Assembly (NCBI GenBank): GCA_000711775.1
Contig: ARYC01000705.1
Coordinates: 60,252 to 124,251, forward strand
Source: Oxytricha trifallax
Lineage: Eukaryota; Ciliophora; Spirotrichea; Sporadotrichida; Oxytrichidae
Direction: 5' to 3'
Length of the DNA stretch: 64,000 nt
Numbering within the stretch: the stretch's first letter is position 1; each line of letters begins with the position of its first letter. Both the position numbers and the translations under genes were made by a program. Positions 11,621-24,139 of this stretch are shown here, in pieces. Below the pieces are notes generated by a model. The model was not told where the DNA came from, did not search any database, and saw only the letters and a list, made by a program, of their open reading frames with translations.

Positions 11621-11979
11621 AAATATTTAAAACTTAAAAATTGTTTTTAAAATAATATATTCAAAAATTTCTAAAAAATATTGAATAACATAATGTGCTT
11701 TAAATTTTTAACTTATAAAAGAATATTTATAAAGTATTTTTAAGTTTTTCAATTGAGACTATCTTTAATAAAATATTAAAATATTTTTGATTTTATTACA
11801 TCGATTTTATTAATAAATATAAAAAAATAATCACTTATCTCTCGGCATGCTTAAGCCATTTTCAAACCTTTATTTGAACTTAATAAACTTAACTTAACTT
11901 ACATTCTTTTTCGCCATTTTATTTAACGCTAATCTCTCCCGGTGCCCTAATGTTTTTAGAAATATAAAATGAATATAAT

Positions 11980-12789
11980 AAAGTGAAGATAATGGATTGA
12001 AAGTAAGCATATAAAATTAATCAACTTTTTAATCATATATTTGTTCTTTTAGCTACTTGTATAGTCTTAATTAAGCTTCTTCAAAGCTTTTTGCATCATC
12101 TCATTTTTCTTGCTTTGTAGTGATCAGAACTATGAAGGCTATTCTCGTTTGATTAATCATATTCTTCTCATCGAAAAGAGCTGAACTATAGGTCCATCAA
12201 ATGATTCGTTCACCATTGCAAGCTTCAAGAAGGCTTTGATCATGATCCTTAGAGATCAGGTTCCTCCATTTTATTAGGCGAAATTTTAATAAATCAGTGA
12301 TTTTAATAAATTAAATCAGGCAAATTAAAACTTTTTAAGTTTTAATGATTAATGATAAAAGTTTTAACAAATAAGTTTAATCTATTAAGAATTTTTAATA
12401 GGGATGTCTTAATTAATTTAAAACACCCACTGATTAATTAAGACTGTGCCTGATTTAATTTATTAAAATCACTGATTTATTAAAATTTCGCCTAATAAAA
12501 TGGAGGAACCTGATCTCTAAGGATCATGATCAAAGCCTTCTTGAAGCTTGCAATGGTGAACGAATCATTTGATGGACCTATAGTTCAGCTCTTTTCGATG
12601 AGAAGAATATGATTAATCAAACGAGAATAGCCTTCATAGTTCTGATCACTACAAAGCAAGAAAAATGAGATGATGCAAAAAGCTTTGAAGAAGCTTAATT
12701 AAGACTATACAAGTAGCTAAAAGAACAAATATATGATTAAAAAGTTGATTAATTTTATATGCTTACTTTCAATCCTTTATCTTCACTTT
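11980..12789. repeat. Long near-perfect inverted repeat (arms about 343 bp, loop 125 bp)
   Basis: Left arm 11980-12322 and right arm 12448-12789 are reverse complements with only one or two differences that I can see. Loop 12323-12447. Each arm reads outward, away from the loop, as a coding-like frame (about 30 codons containing FDEKNMINQTRIAFIVLITT, TGA-terminated), so the arms may be an inverted duplication of an MDS or the ends of a foldback element. Flanks share AAAATGA, but not directly at the arm ends. Confidence 0.8.
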
Positions 12790-13505
12790 AAAATGAGTAA
12801 AAGAATTCTTAAATAAATTAATATATTCAAATGTGAATAATAAAGAAATTATTAAATTAATTTTGAGATGTTTACCTTATATTGACTATCTATTATATAA
12901 AAACACTATATAAATTATATAAACCATACTACAAATGCAAAATATTGAATGAATAATTCTATTTTGAAAAATAGTAAGTTAATACTAATATCACAAATAA
13001 TGAATAAAGTATTAAAAAATAATTTAATAATTATATTTGGAAATAATTTTATTCCCATAATATTATTTATATAAATCTGCATACTATTTACTTAAAGTTA
13101 AAATAATGGGTTGAGGTAACTTAAACCGAAATATTTTTTTAAAAATTAATTGAAAATTAAAATTTGTTTGATAATTGAGAAATAGTATTGACTTTTTTCA
13201 TCTCATATTTTTATGCAATTAAAAATATATAAAATTGGAAATGGCTATTTATGGTTATTTTTAATCATTATGTTAATATTTTATTTTATAAAATTTTTTT
13301 GTGTTGACCCTCTCATACTCATTTATAGCTACTTTTGCCATTAACCCTAAAGGTTTAATTAATAAATTTTATTTGGAGAAAAATTAATTAATTTGAATTA
13401 ATCCTCCACCTTTATTTCTACTCCCCAAAAAAATTAAAAATTTAAGGGAAAAAATAACATATTGTTTATTATTTAATTTTAAATGCCCTCTTATAATTTA
13501 AAAAT
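12790..13505. other. AT-rich non-genic stretch
   Basis: No supported frame on either strand. A few G-runs but no element ends that I can pair. Confidence 0.5.
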
Positions 13506-13509
13506 AGAA

Positions 13510-14175
13510 ATCCTTGTAATCGCCGCCATCAAGACCCGGCCATTGACCATGATCAAATCTGAGGAACATCTTACAGGGATTGTCTGTAAAATTTAAGTAT
13601 AAATATCATAATTTTTCACTCACTTTTAATAATTTTGCATTAAAAAATTGTAAATCATGTGAAAATATTCATATCACAATCTTTAAATTCAATCATGTTT
13701 TATTTAAAAATTATTATTGTCAGAGTCAAAAACCTTCAATCTTTTGAAGAATGAGAGTTAACCAAGAATATATCTCAAAATGGTAACTGAAATTTCATAA
13801 GGCCTAATTCAAAAAATCTCACCAGGCCGGAGGAGTTAAATAATTGAAATAATCTTTAATAAATTATATTAAAATTTAATTTAATTCTTTTTAGAATTAT
13901 CGATCGTAAATTTAAATCGAAAATAAAAATATTTATTCGTTTTTAGTTACAAGAATATGAATAAGCGAGAAATTAAAATTTTTTATATAAAATTAATTAT
14001 GATTTAAATCAATTATAATTAAGACTTAATTATATCTAATTTTAAATTCAGGATGGTTCCGGGAGCAGATTCATCAGCCGAGTATCCAAAAAGGTCGAAC
14101 TTGTGCTCGAAATATCCAAGTATTAATAATTTGACTACCGGAGTTGAAATAACGAGAGCCGCGATATATTAATGT
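13510..14175 (-). CDS. Gene B: partial coding segments on the minus strand
   Basis: Three GC-richer islands in AT-rich DNA look like MDSs. Reading leftwards, 14175-14050 gives TTYIAALVISTP-like hydrophobic sequence, then GYFEHKFDLFGYSADES and PGTILNL. The island 13860-13790 is open in short stretches. The island 13600-13510 gives DNPCKMFLRFDHGQWPG then GLDGGDYKDF. Codon choice is like gene A. I could not match pointers, so order and ends are unknown and the gene may be scrambled. Not recognised; possibly another secreted protein like A and C. Confidence 0.4.
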
Positions 14176-14380
14176 GTATAAAATACATTCCTAACCTGAC
14201 CTTCTGAACTATAATTAACACAAAATAATCGCACTTAATTTATATAAAATTGATATATTTATATAATGAATTTTGAATTTATTTATAATTAAATATTGCT
14301 GATGAAATAATAAATTTACTACTTAAAGACTAAAATATTTATTTAAAACTAGAATTTACTCAGATTAAAATAAAATTATC

Positions 14381-14423
<43 letters not shown>
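14381..14423. repeat. (AAT)n microsatellite
   Basis: About 14 tandem copies of a trinucleotide AAT/ATA unit in non-coding DNA. Confidence 0.9.
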
Positions 14424-14425
<2 letters not shown>

Positions 14426-15310
14426 TATACATATTTAAATCACTTAACGGCATAAATCAATCAAACACAGATACCGGATGACCAGTTTAATAACATTTAT
14501 ACTCAAACATTGACACCCAAAAATACATTTATATTTAATTTTGAATCAATAATTTATTAATTTTGTATAATAATTGATTTTTCATAGTCCTTGTACTTTA
14601 GTAAAATAAAAAGCATAATAAGTCATCTTTGTAAAAGGAATTATATGTTCAAACATATATCTTAAAATATCATTTCATATTAAGAAGTTAATTACTATTA
14701 ATAAAAAAAGTCTATCGTGACATCACTAATTCAATACTAATAAGAATATTATCATAAACATTTTAAAAATATTGAATAATAAATAAAAAACTATAATTTT
14801 GACAAATGATAAATCAATAATTTTATAAGGTTAATAGAATTTTAAAATAGATAATTTTTTAGAACAAAATAATGCATCAATATTTTGGGGGTTTAATTAC
14901 ATATTTAATGTAAATAGTATAGTAAAATTTGCTTGAAAAATATTTCAATTAAAATAATCTAAAGAATAAATCTTAAAATTTTAATTTCTATTTTTATTTT
15001 ATGTATATTTCGTAAATATAAAAGATTTTGAAAATCGAGGTTAAAAGAATTAAAAATTATTCATAAAACATGATATTTTCTGGAGAATAGAAGAGAAATT
15101 TTATTTATAGTGAATTGTATTATTTGCGTTGTATTGGGGTCTTTGACCTCTATAAATACTTTGTGATCAATCAAAAACGCCGGCATGTAATGTTTGATTA
15201 ATAAATAGAAATTATAGTAAAATATAAAATATAAAGATTTTAAAAGCGTATTCTTACAAAAATCAAAATAAATTAATAACTCTGATAGTAATTATAATAA
15301 TAAAGGTAAA
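14424..15310. other. Mostly AT-rich spacer with two small GC-richer islands
   Basis: Islands at about 14440-14510 and 15120-15190 are less AT-rich and may be MDS scraps. The minus strand of the first reads GHPVSVFD and that of the second HAGVFD, each before TGA. No gene could be assembled. Confidence 0.3.
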
Positions 15311-16102
15311 ATGAAAGCACAAATTTTGCTCTCATATATTTTAGTCATGTTTTTGACAAATTCCTCAGCAAAATCAGTCTCTTAGTATTCGCAGACTCAA
15401 AACTTACTTGATTCTCCCTTTGGAAAGTTAGATGTAACTTATAGCCATGACTTTGGCTATGGAACTAATTCCATAATGAAACCTGCTCAAACGTATAATG
15501 GTGGTATATTCGATGTACAGACAGATGGCTTGGGATTACATTTGTACTCTGAAATTATTGAAAAAGTTGAGTACGAACTTTTCAATTTTTACAAAGGATA
15601 TCACGAATTTAAGTTTCAGCCTTTCTTTTTTGAGCCAATAAGAGCTTAAGTGTAATACGTGAGATTTGAGGACACAACTCAAGGCACCTTCATTTATTTC
15701 AGTTTAGAAAGATTCCTCACCCTCATGGATTTCTCAACTGAAGTGGTCTAGGAAACTAAAACAGCTGTGGAATCTATGGTTGATAAACTTCAGGATAGCA
15801 GCAGTAATACTAAACTATACCCAGATATAGAAGACTTTCAATTTGACAAGGATTATAGAATCAAATACTAGGATCCATACTGGAAGTATAATGTGCTAGT
15901 AAGTTTGACTGATATTGAAGATTAAGAGTGGTATGGACAAGGAACTTACTGGTCATATACCATCTTAAATATTACACTTAATTTTATATCTAATGAACAG
16001 AAAATAGAATTCTTATAAAAATTTAGTAAATATTCCAGATATAATCCAACATCAAAATTATTTTCATTACCAAAATTAACATAAAATACAATCAATAGAT
16101 GA
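15311..16102 (+). CDS. Gene C: secreted protein, paralogue-like to gene A
   Basis: An uninterrupted 263-residue frame from ATG 15311 to TGA 16100-16102, with seven or more in-frame TAA/TAG codons read as Gln. The N-terminus is a signal peptide (MKAQILLSYILVMFL, cleavage near SSA). It has the LGLHLYSEIIE stretch matching GVHLYSYGRE of gene A, preceded by a Gly-rich turn and followed by FKFQPFFFEP against VQFEPVYI in A. The rest is acidic and aromatic. No transmembrane segment beyond the signal. Unlike gene A it seems to have no IES. Function unknown. Confidence 0.8.
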
Positions 16103-16610
16103 GAATTAGTAGAGTAATTAAAAGAAATAAATAAATTAAAGGATTTTTGTCATTACATATAAACCTTTTCTTCAACGTACGAGACAAACATTTGAGAAGA
16201 CATGAATTTCTTTAAGAAATTTCTATCTCTTTTATCAGCAAGGTTAATCATGCTATTTTCAAGATCAATGAAATCTATCTGATTGCGTTGTTCCTTAATT
16301 TAAAAATAAGGGGAGGAAGATTCTTAAATTTTTAATAAAATTAGTATATCAATTTATTTATAGCTTTATAGGAAATTAGTTGTTTAATGGTACAAGTATT
16401 AGAATTTAATATTTTATTATGTTCAAATTATTTCGATAAATATATAAGCTATATAAATTCTAGAAGTTATTAATTTATATATAAATATGATTAAAATTTT
16501 ATATTCTTTGAAAAAAATTATAAACATATAGATTTTGCTATATAATATAATTTCTTAGTTTATTTTAGTTTTTTATTTTTTACAATTTAAAATTAATTGA
16601 TATTTTACCT
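16103..16610. other. AT-rich spacer
   Basis: No supported coding frame. It separates the convergent gene C and the DENN gene. Confidence 0.5.
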
Positions 16611-19600
16611 TCAAAAAAAGTACAACCAAACTCCATCAATCTATTTAAAAATAAATATAATCATGAGATCTATGAAACCGCCAAGCTAGATGATTTGTTA
16701 AGTTAATGCTTATTCGATAAGCTTTTGAATTTAAACTGTCTTGTCTTCGCAATCGCTTTGATCCCCGTCTATATATTTTAAGTATGAACGTTTTAAATAT
16801 TCTTACCTCCAATCAGCTTAATTTCTTCGTATATGACTCTGATTTTATCCTTAAGTCCTCCTAAATAAGGCTCATAAATATATTCCTCCCCTTCCTCTAT
16901 ATCCAACAATACAATCATATTTTCAGAAAAGTTTCCTGTAGAGCTTTTCCCACTCTCATCTAAATTTAGCCAAATTCTATTGTTGATTTCATTTATATTT
17001 AATGTGTCGTATTGCTCTCGTAGTAGACCGATCATTACTGGCACAGGGGCTTCAAGCACTTCTAGGATGCTCAGGGGAACCACAGATATAAAAACATGCC
17101 ACCATTTAAAAGGTCTGATGAAAGATTTTATTGCAAAACTAAAAACAAAATATTAAATCAATTTATGTATTCTTACAGAGAGGAAGTTAGAGTTGACAAG
17201 TTCTTCGATACAAAAACAATAAAAACCCATATTAAAACTAAAGAAAATTAACTTAGCTAATATTTTTTATACTATGTTAACAAATTTTTTATTTAACAAT
17301 TTGTGCTAAAATATAAATTCAAAAGCATTCTATTTTATGAATTAATTTTATTTATTATAAATGAATTTAGGTAATTTTAATATATCTAGAATTTTTATCT
17401 AATTAATTCAATAAAATATAATTCTAATGCCCCCTGAAAAATTAATTATCTTATGATTATTGTTGAATTAACCATATTTTGGATTTAAAATAGGTCTTTC
17501 AATCATTACTGCCATTAAAATATCATAAAACTGCTAAAATGGTAGACATTTAATCAACTTTAATCCAAAGAATCGCACAGACTGCTCATTAGGGACAATC
17601 TAGGTATTTATTTCAAGCTTTAGAGCAAGACCAGGGAAAGGCTAAAGATTTACTAGTTAATTCTGCTAAATCTATGAATCAAATTTTGCTTCATGGTAAG
17701 ATCTCAGAAATTATCTCATTTAATTCCATATTCTTAATTGCTAAGGCTAATCTTCATTCTGTAATTATTTTAGCTTGTTTTGATTTGATAAGTTTGATTG
17801 TCCATTACCAAATATAGAATCTAGAAATCCTAGTCTTTATTTTTAACAATAGATTTTTAAAAAGTTATTAAATATATATACACTTTAATTATGATTAGAT
17901 TTATTCAAGGTAGAGATTTCTAAGTGTTATCAAAATCTTTTATTAAACTTTGAAGTGATGATTATTAAACATCAAACAAAATGCTTTTTCACACATAAAT
18001 AACTAGCCATTTTCTTCGTCGACATAAAAATCAAAGAACTATATACACATACAATATATTTCACTATAAATGCTGTTTTCTCCAGGATTAGTTCCACTTA
18101 AGCTGAAAACAAAGCATGAGTTTTGATTTGAGCGTTTATTTTTAATGAGAGTTTTCTTAACAAAGCCTACTCCTTCGTTAGATGGACTAACAGTTATTCC
18201 ACAAGGAAAACAGAAGTCCTTAATAACTTTTCTTCGCTCATCGCTTTTATTATCTTCAAAGAACATAAAGAGATTTTCAGCCATGTATCTGCCATGCCCA
18301 AGTTTAGCTTATTTCCTACTTTCCTTTTAAGGAGGTAAGCCAATTTTAAAAGTAAAATAATAATAATTATGAGAAACTCAGAAAACAACCTATCTCTTAA
18401 ATAATCTCCTAATGTTTTAGCTTTTTACTATACATTTGGCTAATTTCTTGCATTCGATCCTCGTTCATCTATATCCATCATATATGAAGCTGAGCTCATG
18501 CTCATATCCTAGTAAAGTTTATTTACCAGACTAAATTAGCTTTTAAATGAGAGTTTTTTTATTTGTTCAGATCCTATAACTTGCAAATTTTCTTGATCTT
18601 TAGTGTAATGAGATTTTACATTAAAATTCTTTTACATTAGGTAGCTCTCTGTAGACATCCTATAATAATTTTAATAAAATATTCAAAGTAAGCCTATTAT
18701 ACTTGAAATTGAAGAGCAAACAATTGATCTTGAAAGATCATTATGTAACTTATATGTTCCTTATTTGAAAGACAATCCCATCATACTATTTTGAAGAGCC
18801 CTTTCTCTTTTCTTGTGTTTTTTCTCTTTAGACCTACCTAATCTGGCAATCTAAATTTTCTGCTCAGGTGAGAAATCAAAATTTTGAGTGCTGTACTTTT
18901 TAATACTTTTATCAAGCTACTATGTGCAATTTGCATCCCGATTCATGTCTTCTTTAGTAACAAAGTTTTTCTCATCCATTTCATAGATAATAAATCTAGA
19001 CATGGAGAGATTTATTTGTTACTTTTGTACTGTACTATTAGAATATTCCTTCATATTTTGCCCAAATTCCATAGCTTTTATTGATCTCTATAATGTGCTA
19101 GCTTGACTTTAAGCAACATTCTCCAAATCACTAAGCAGAAGGTTATTGCTATTTTATCCCTTTCTGCTCTTGCTATTATTTTATCTGGTTGCTAAATCAA
19201 CCAAAATGGAATTTGCTTTAGAATCCTATCTAATTTCTGAATTTAAGAGAGAGCTCGGATAGCTTAAAGGATTTTTCATTATTGTAGAATTTGTTGATTC
19301 GGTATTTATGTCACTTGCTGAATTTAGATTCGAGTTTGATTGAGATTTTTATTTTTCTTCGATATGTGAATGAGCTAAATTTTGATTGTGTTTTGCCATT
19401 ATGTTTTTCTTTCTCTACATATTTGGGCTTTTAACATTTAAAAAATAAAGTTAAGAAAGTGTTGCTGATCTAATGAGTTTCAAGCATTGATTGGGGATGA
19501 ATCTCAGGAGATTTAAATCTTTCCAATTTTGATTCAGGCTTCTATAATTCTAAGTTTTTCTATACTTAATGACTGTTAAGTCTATTGAAATTGACCTATC

Positions 19601-20942
19601 TATTAGTAAATTATATGATTTCTTAGACGTTCTCTTCATTATTGAGTTTGGAGAATTTTTGAATATATGACAATTTCACAATTTCAGTTTGAGGCTCATC
19701 TGAAAATAGTGTCTCAGCTGTTTACTCTCTGATTGGTTAAAGTTAATTTCCCACTATCATTTCATGATCATAATAGTCAACCCTATCAATAAGTTGAAAT
19801 TTAATATCTTCGTTTTCTTTGGTAAGTTTTCTGAGCTATTTTTTCAAGTCTTGATTTTCTTTGATAACTTTTTCTTTCTCTCTTACTTCTTTTTTAAGTT
19901 TCTATAAAATCTTTATAAAAAATCGTAATATTACAATATCAAGCTCATTATAAGAGTTTCTTAAGTCTCTGTACTTTTTCTCAATCTGACTTATATTTTT
20001 AAATTATATCTTTGATTTTATATTAAAATTAAAAGCAATTAAAAGAAATGTGACATTTAAATTTTAATTACATAAAAAGTACTTGTCTGCTAGTTATTCT
20101 AGGATTACAACTGATTATATTGTTAATTTTATGGTGCTTAATTATTCTAATTCTAGCTCTTCCTTGAAGCAGAATTGCCGCTATTTCCTTGGTTTCCAGC
20201 TGTAACTGGCCTATGTTATGGAATTTAATTATTGTAATCATTCGTTTTTAGCTGTTCTTGCTGAATATTAAAGTTATGGTTCTATAGTTTTCTATTCTAT
20301 TAGGAAGCTCCTCTTTGATTATTATTAAATTTAATATTTATAGTAAAGTTAAATGGAAGAGATAATAGTTAATTTATAGTAATTTTGTTTTAAAATCACA
20401 ATATTATGATTGTTTTGAATGATATTAGTTTTTGTTTATTGATACCCATTGTGAAGGGACATCAAACCATTATGCTAATTCATGTTTGCCTAGCTATTCG
20501 ATTGAAGATACTAGTGCTATTATTACTTAAATTATCAAATTCAAAAATAATAAATTAAAGTTAAAATCAAAAGTTTATTAAAAAATCTTTTTATACTTGA
20601 GAGACATAAGGCCTTAATTATATTTTAAATTTCAAAAATTATTTTGCGTTTTATATTAATTAAAATTTTATTTCTAAAAACACATATATTTTACTGATCT
20701 AACTCTCAGAATAATTACTTTTATTTTAGACGTTTTCTCACTTATTTAAAGTCAAGTTTCCCACATAAATTTCTTTAAATACTTTAATTTCACTAATATT
20801 AATCTTAACCTGCCATTTTGTTTGAATTAACAGTTTATATTTTGTCTCTATTCGGGGAGGCCAACTAAGTCACTTGTCTTGTCTGAGGAGAACGAGCTTT
20901 ATTCATCAGTGCTTATCTTGCACGTTGGTTACTTTATTCCAT
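16611..20942 (-). CDS. Gene D: DENN-domain protein with Q/N-rich N-terminus and coiled coil
   Basis: Read leftwards from ATG at 20942 (MEQSNQRARQALMNKARSPQ). Then a Q/N-rich region (about 20560-20060), a coiled coil (19990-19800, KLKKEVREKEKVIKEN), a Ser/Gln-rich linker, and a DENN module. The DENN part shows FCFPCG (about 18215), the cDENN strand IVFVSKNLSTLTS, SFIRPFKWWHVFISVVPLS and LEAPVPVMIGL (17160-17030). DENN proteins are Rab exchange factors or scaffolds in membrane traffic. Two GT-AG introns are clear: 16769-16806 (38 nt), and about 17141-17178 just upstream of the SFIRPF exon. Frame changes near 18660-18690, 19430 and 20350 imply further introns or IESs that I could not resolve, so it might be two genes. 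TGA at 16611-16613. Confidence 0.65.
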
Positions 20943-21640
20943 TTTTATTAAATGTATATGAAAGTTCTAAATTTAATTTGAAATTTCTTTAATATAGTAT
21001 CATTTTTTTTATTGTTTGATTTATTTATTCATTTACTCTGTGAGAAAATTAATATATTTCAATTATAAAAAGAAAGAATCAAATATTATTAAATGAGAGA
21101 TTGAAAATTATGAATCACTCGACTTTGCTACTTTTTATCATATTTTATTGTCTTAGAGAGAAATCTAAAAATTGAGCTAATATAAATAAACATAAAATAA
21201 CATAAATAAAAAGAATTATTATAACATTTAATTTCAATATTAAATATAGTAAATTACTTCATATTTCTTATTTTTATATTAAAAAAGTATTTTTATGAGC
21301 AAGAATTGATAAATTTATTAATTAACAACAAACTATATGTTTGGATATTACCTTCCAAGTTTACTTTAAAATTCATTACTTAAAATTGAATATTTGCATG
21401 ATCAAGCTTTGCGAGCACTTAAAATTAAATTTTTAGTAATTTTTTTATGTGATTTTTTTATGTGATTTTATTATTAGAGGATGAATATTTTTAAGATTTG
21501 CCACATTATTTATAAAATTTAAATTAAATAAAAATTATTTAATTTACATTATGAATATTAAGAAAAAAATTTATTATTCTAATTTTTAATATAAAGAAAA
21601 AGACTCTCGAATAAGCAGCGAACATTGGCTTTGACTCTTG
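20943..21640. other. AT-rich non-genic stretch
   Basis: No supported frame. Presumably the region 5' of the DENN gene and flanking eliminated DNA. Confidence 0.45.
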
Positions 21641-21989
21641 CAATAAAAACCCCAAATCCCTCAATAAGATATTTAAGAGATTTTATTTGGGGTATTTTTT
21701 GGGTAAGTAGAGAAATTAGGGGAATTTTCAAAATGGGAAATAAAAATTATTAAAATATAGGGTCTATTTATGATGAGTAAAATTTAGATTTACTGCTTAA
21801 GCATAAGTATGGTACAAGTATTAATTTAGATTAAGTCAATTTAATATAAAATTATGCAATAATTGCAAATCTTTTATGTAAGAGTCCCTCAATTGTTAGG
21901 TATCACTTCTTTCTAGTTGTTTAGTATTTTAATTCTGGATCTTGTAATTAAATAAAGCTTTCTCAGGCCCATATTTACCACCTCCGTGA

Positions 21990-22376
21990 CTAAAATTTTA
22001 AAGAATCAGGATAACTTTCTATTTGATTAGCGATCTGGGATGTCTCATCAAAAGTTTTCTGCCATGCTCATCTTTTCAAAAACTATCTCTAACCACTTAC
22101 AAGATTGTCAAAAGAGTAAAGAGAGTGATTGATTTTACAGTGGCATTTTACAGTAATAATCTATACTATATTTATGATTTAATGCAGAGGAATTTTGATA
22201 ATATTATCAATTTTATACATACTGATGAGGCTGTATTTACATTCTACACTTTTATTAATAAGTCCTGGCATAAAAAGTATGATAATATAGATGTACTTGA
22301 CTAAAAAGTAAATGTTGGCACTCACGCAATTTTAGCTGGTATTAGTGAAGATTAAGGTCAAGAAGCTTATGTCATT
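21990..22376 (+). pseudogene. TBE3 transposase, N-terminal half
   Basis: Encodes NRVKRVIDFT-like and FIHTDEAVFTF (first catalytic Asp), up to EAYVI. The next codons, HPRSIK, lie beyond the TBE2 insertion at 26425. Upstream of about 22020 the frame is decayed. Confidence 0.75.
22374..22376. other. ATT target-site duplication, left copy (TBE2)
   Basis: The direct repeat ATT at 22374-22376 and 26422-26424 brackets TBE2. Removing the element and one copy restores GTC-ATT-CAT in the TBE3 transposase. Confidence 0.9.
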
Positions 22377-22495
22377 CAAAACCCCAAAACCCCTTAATGA
22401 GGTTTATAAGTGCTTTGATTTGTATGGAATTAGTTAGGGGTTGGGGTTATTAATAGGCTTTAATGTGAAATTTATAGTAAATTTATTTAATTTAA

Positions 22496-23947
22496 TCACT
22501 CAAAATGCACTTTAGGATCATGTGGTAGAGGTCTGAAGTTTATCTTACTTTACCACAACTCTATCTGCTCTATTGATATGTCTGATCTTGAGTTTGGTTT
22601 TATTATTATTGACTCTGCCATTTGTTTCATTGATTGAGATACTCTTGTTCTGTCAATAAATTGCTTTATTCTTTGTTTAGCATCCTTCTCACACCTTGTA
22701 GATTAGTAATCGTTGCGAGGCATATCGCACTCTATTATTATTGCTGCTAAAGCCCACACATCCCATTAAAAGTCACCATCTCTCCAGTCTTCTCTTTCTG
22801 GATAGTACCCTTGAGTTCCCATTACAGTTCCAAGCCTTGATACTTCCACTCTATAGGCTCTATTGAAATCGATTATTGCTACTCTTATTGGTGAGAAGTT
22901 TATCATTATATTTTCTGGCTTCAAATCTCTGTGAACAAACCCTAACTTGTGAAGCTCTTTTATACCTTGTATGGTCTGAGTTGCTATTTATCCAAGCTAC
23001 TTATGATTTTCTTTGATCTGTAATGAAATCTCTTAGGGTCATTTCATAGAGTGGGAGTCTGAAAGCAACATGATCCTTGGCAAGGAGAACAGCATCTAAC
23101 TTTATTAAGTATCTACACTCTTTGAACTTTGCTTGAGTGAGTACTTGATACTCATTTGTAAACTCCATCTAGTATTTATCATCACTTAAGAGATAGTTGA
23201 AGGGATACACCTTGTATGCATACTGATGATCATTGATAACTTTCTTATCAAAGGATTCTTCTTATATAAGGTAGCTTTAAAGTGAAGTGTCTAGGTCAAT
23301 TTAGGCAAGAACAGGAATCTTTTTATATTGAATTTTAATCATGATCTTTGTGATTTCGGATGCTAGTAGGTTGCGTGATTTCCTCACATATTCTGATTCA
23401 CTAGCTTGTTCAAGCTCTACAAGTTTCGAAGATTCTCTTGTTTTTCTTTTGTTCAGTAGCTTCAATTCATCTTCATGCTTTTCAATCTCTAAATCTTTCT
23501 TGTGAGCTTTTAAAAGATGCTTCCTTAAATCTCTTGTATGAGCATACTGCTTATGGCACTCGAAGCACTCATACTTTCCGTCGATTTTATCGTGCTTTAA
23601 GTATATAGTTGGCTTGGCTTCTCTATGCTATTTCATATGCCTATACCAACTAGATTTATGAGCGAAGTCTCTCTCTCACACTACTCACAAAAGTATACTT
23701 CTACTTCTTCAGTTTGTATAGGCATTTCATTAATACCTTTCTCCTCCTCTCTGTCTCCCACACACTTGTTTGCCATTTATTTTCTATTATTAATTTCTAT
23801 TTTAATAACAGAGACCTCAAGTGATAGCTCAGGTAGTTCCTTATGTGAGTTCATCTCACAGTTATCACATTTTTTATTGCTGCCAAAGGTCAGTCTCATT
23901 TAGTTTTATGGAAGTGCTGTTGTTTTTCTTAAAATGTTAGCGCTCAT
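22496..23947 (-). pseudogene. TBE2 57-kDa-type ORF: zinc fingers plus kinase, frameshifted
   Basis: ATG at 23947, TGA at 22496-22498. Two C2H2-type fingers lie mid-protein (second one YECFECHKQYAH then H). The C-terminal kinase-like domain has FVHRDLKPEN and IIDFNRAY, with Asn at the third position of DFG as in TBE1, then GTQGYYPERE. A two-base gain in a GAGAGAGAG run in finger 1 and a one-base shift before the catalytic loop break the frame. If those are assembly errors the protein would be about 480 aa. Confidence 0.7.
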
Positions 23948-24139
23948 ATTTAAATTTGAATTTAAAATTATAAAACTACCTCTATAACTGAGAGCTTATA
24001 TGAGAGCTTTGCAAGCCTACAAGTTTCAAGAGAAGTTTTAGAGTATTATAGAAGAAATATGAGTGCTAAGAGACGATCCAGCTCTAAATCTGGGTGATAA
24101 AGTAACCATTTTAACTTTCAATAATAAGTTGATTATAGT

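Larger units (their letters stand above)
21645..22376 (+). mobile_element. TBE transposon 3, left part (split by TBE2)
   Basis: The diverged left terminus AAAACCCCAAATCCC begins near 21646, with AAT before it as possible target copy. It runs into a plus-strand transposase that is interrupted at 22376 by TBE2. The right part resumes at 26425. TBE3 is in the opposite orientation to TBE1 and TBE2 and lacks the kinase ORF and right end. Confidence 0.75.

Noticed and set aside
12100..12300. Reading the inverted-repeat arms as a real gene
   Set aside because: Only about 30 codons are open before TGA, both arms carry the same reading, and no neighbouring MDS joins were found. Kept as a repeat with coding-like content.
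17539..17958. 140-codon plus-strand ORF starting MVDIQSTLIQRIAQ
   Set aside because: The opposite strand in the same place carries DENN-gene sequence (PFQQFYDILMAVMIERP, leading to IVFVSKNLSTLTS after an intron). The plus ORF is its shadow.
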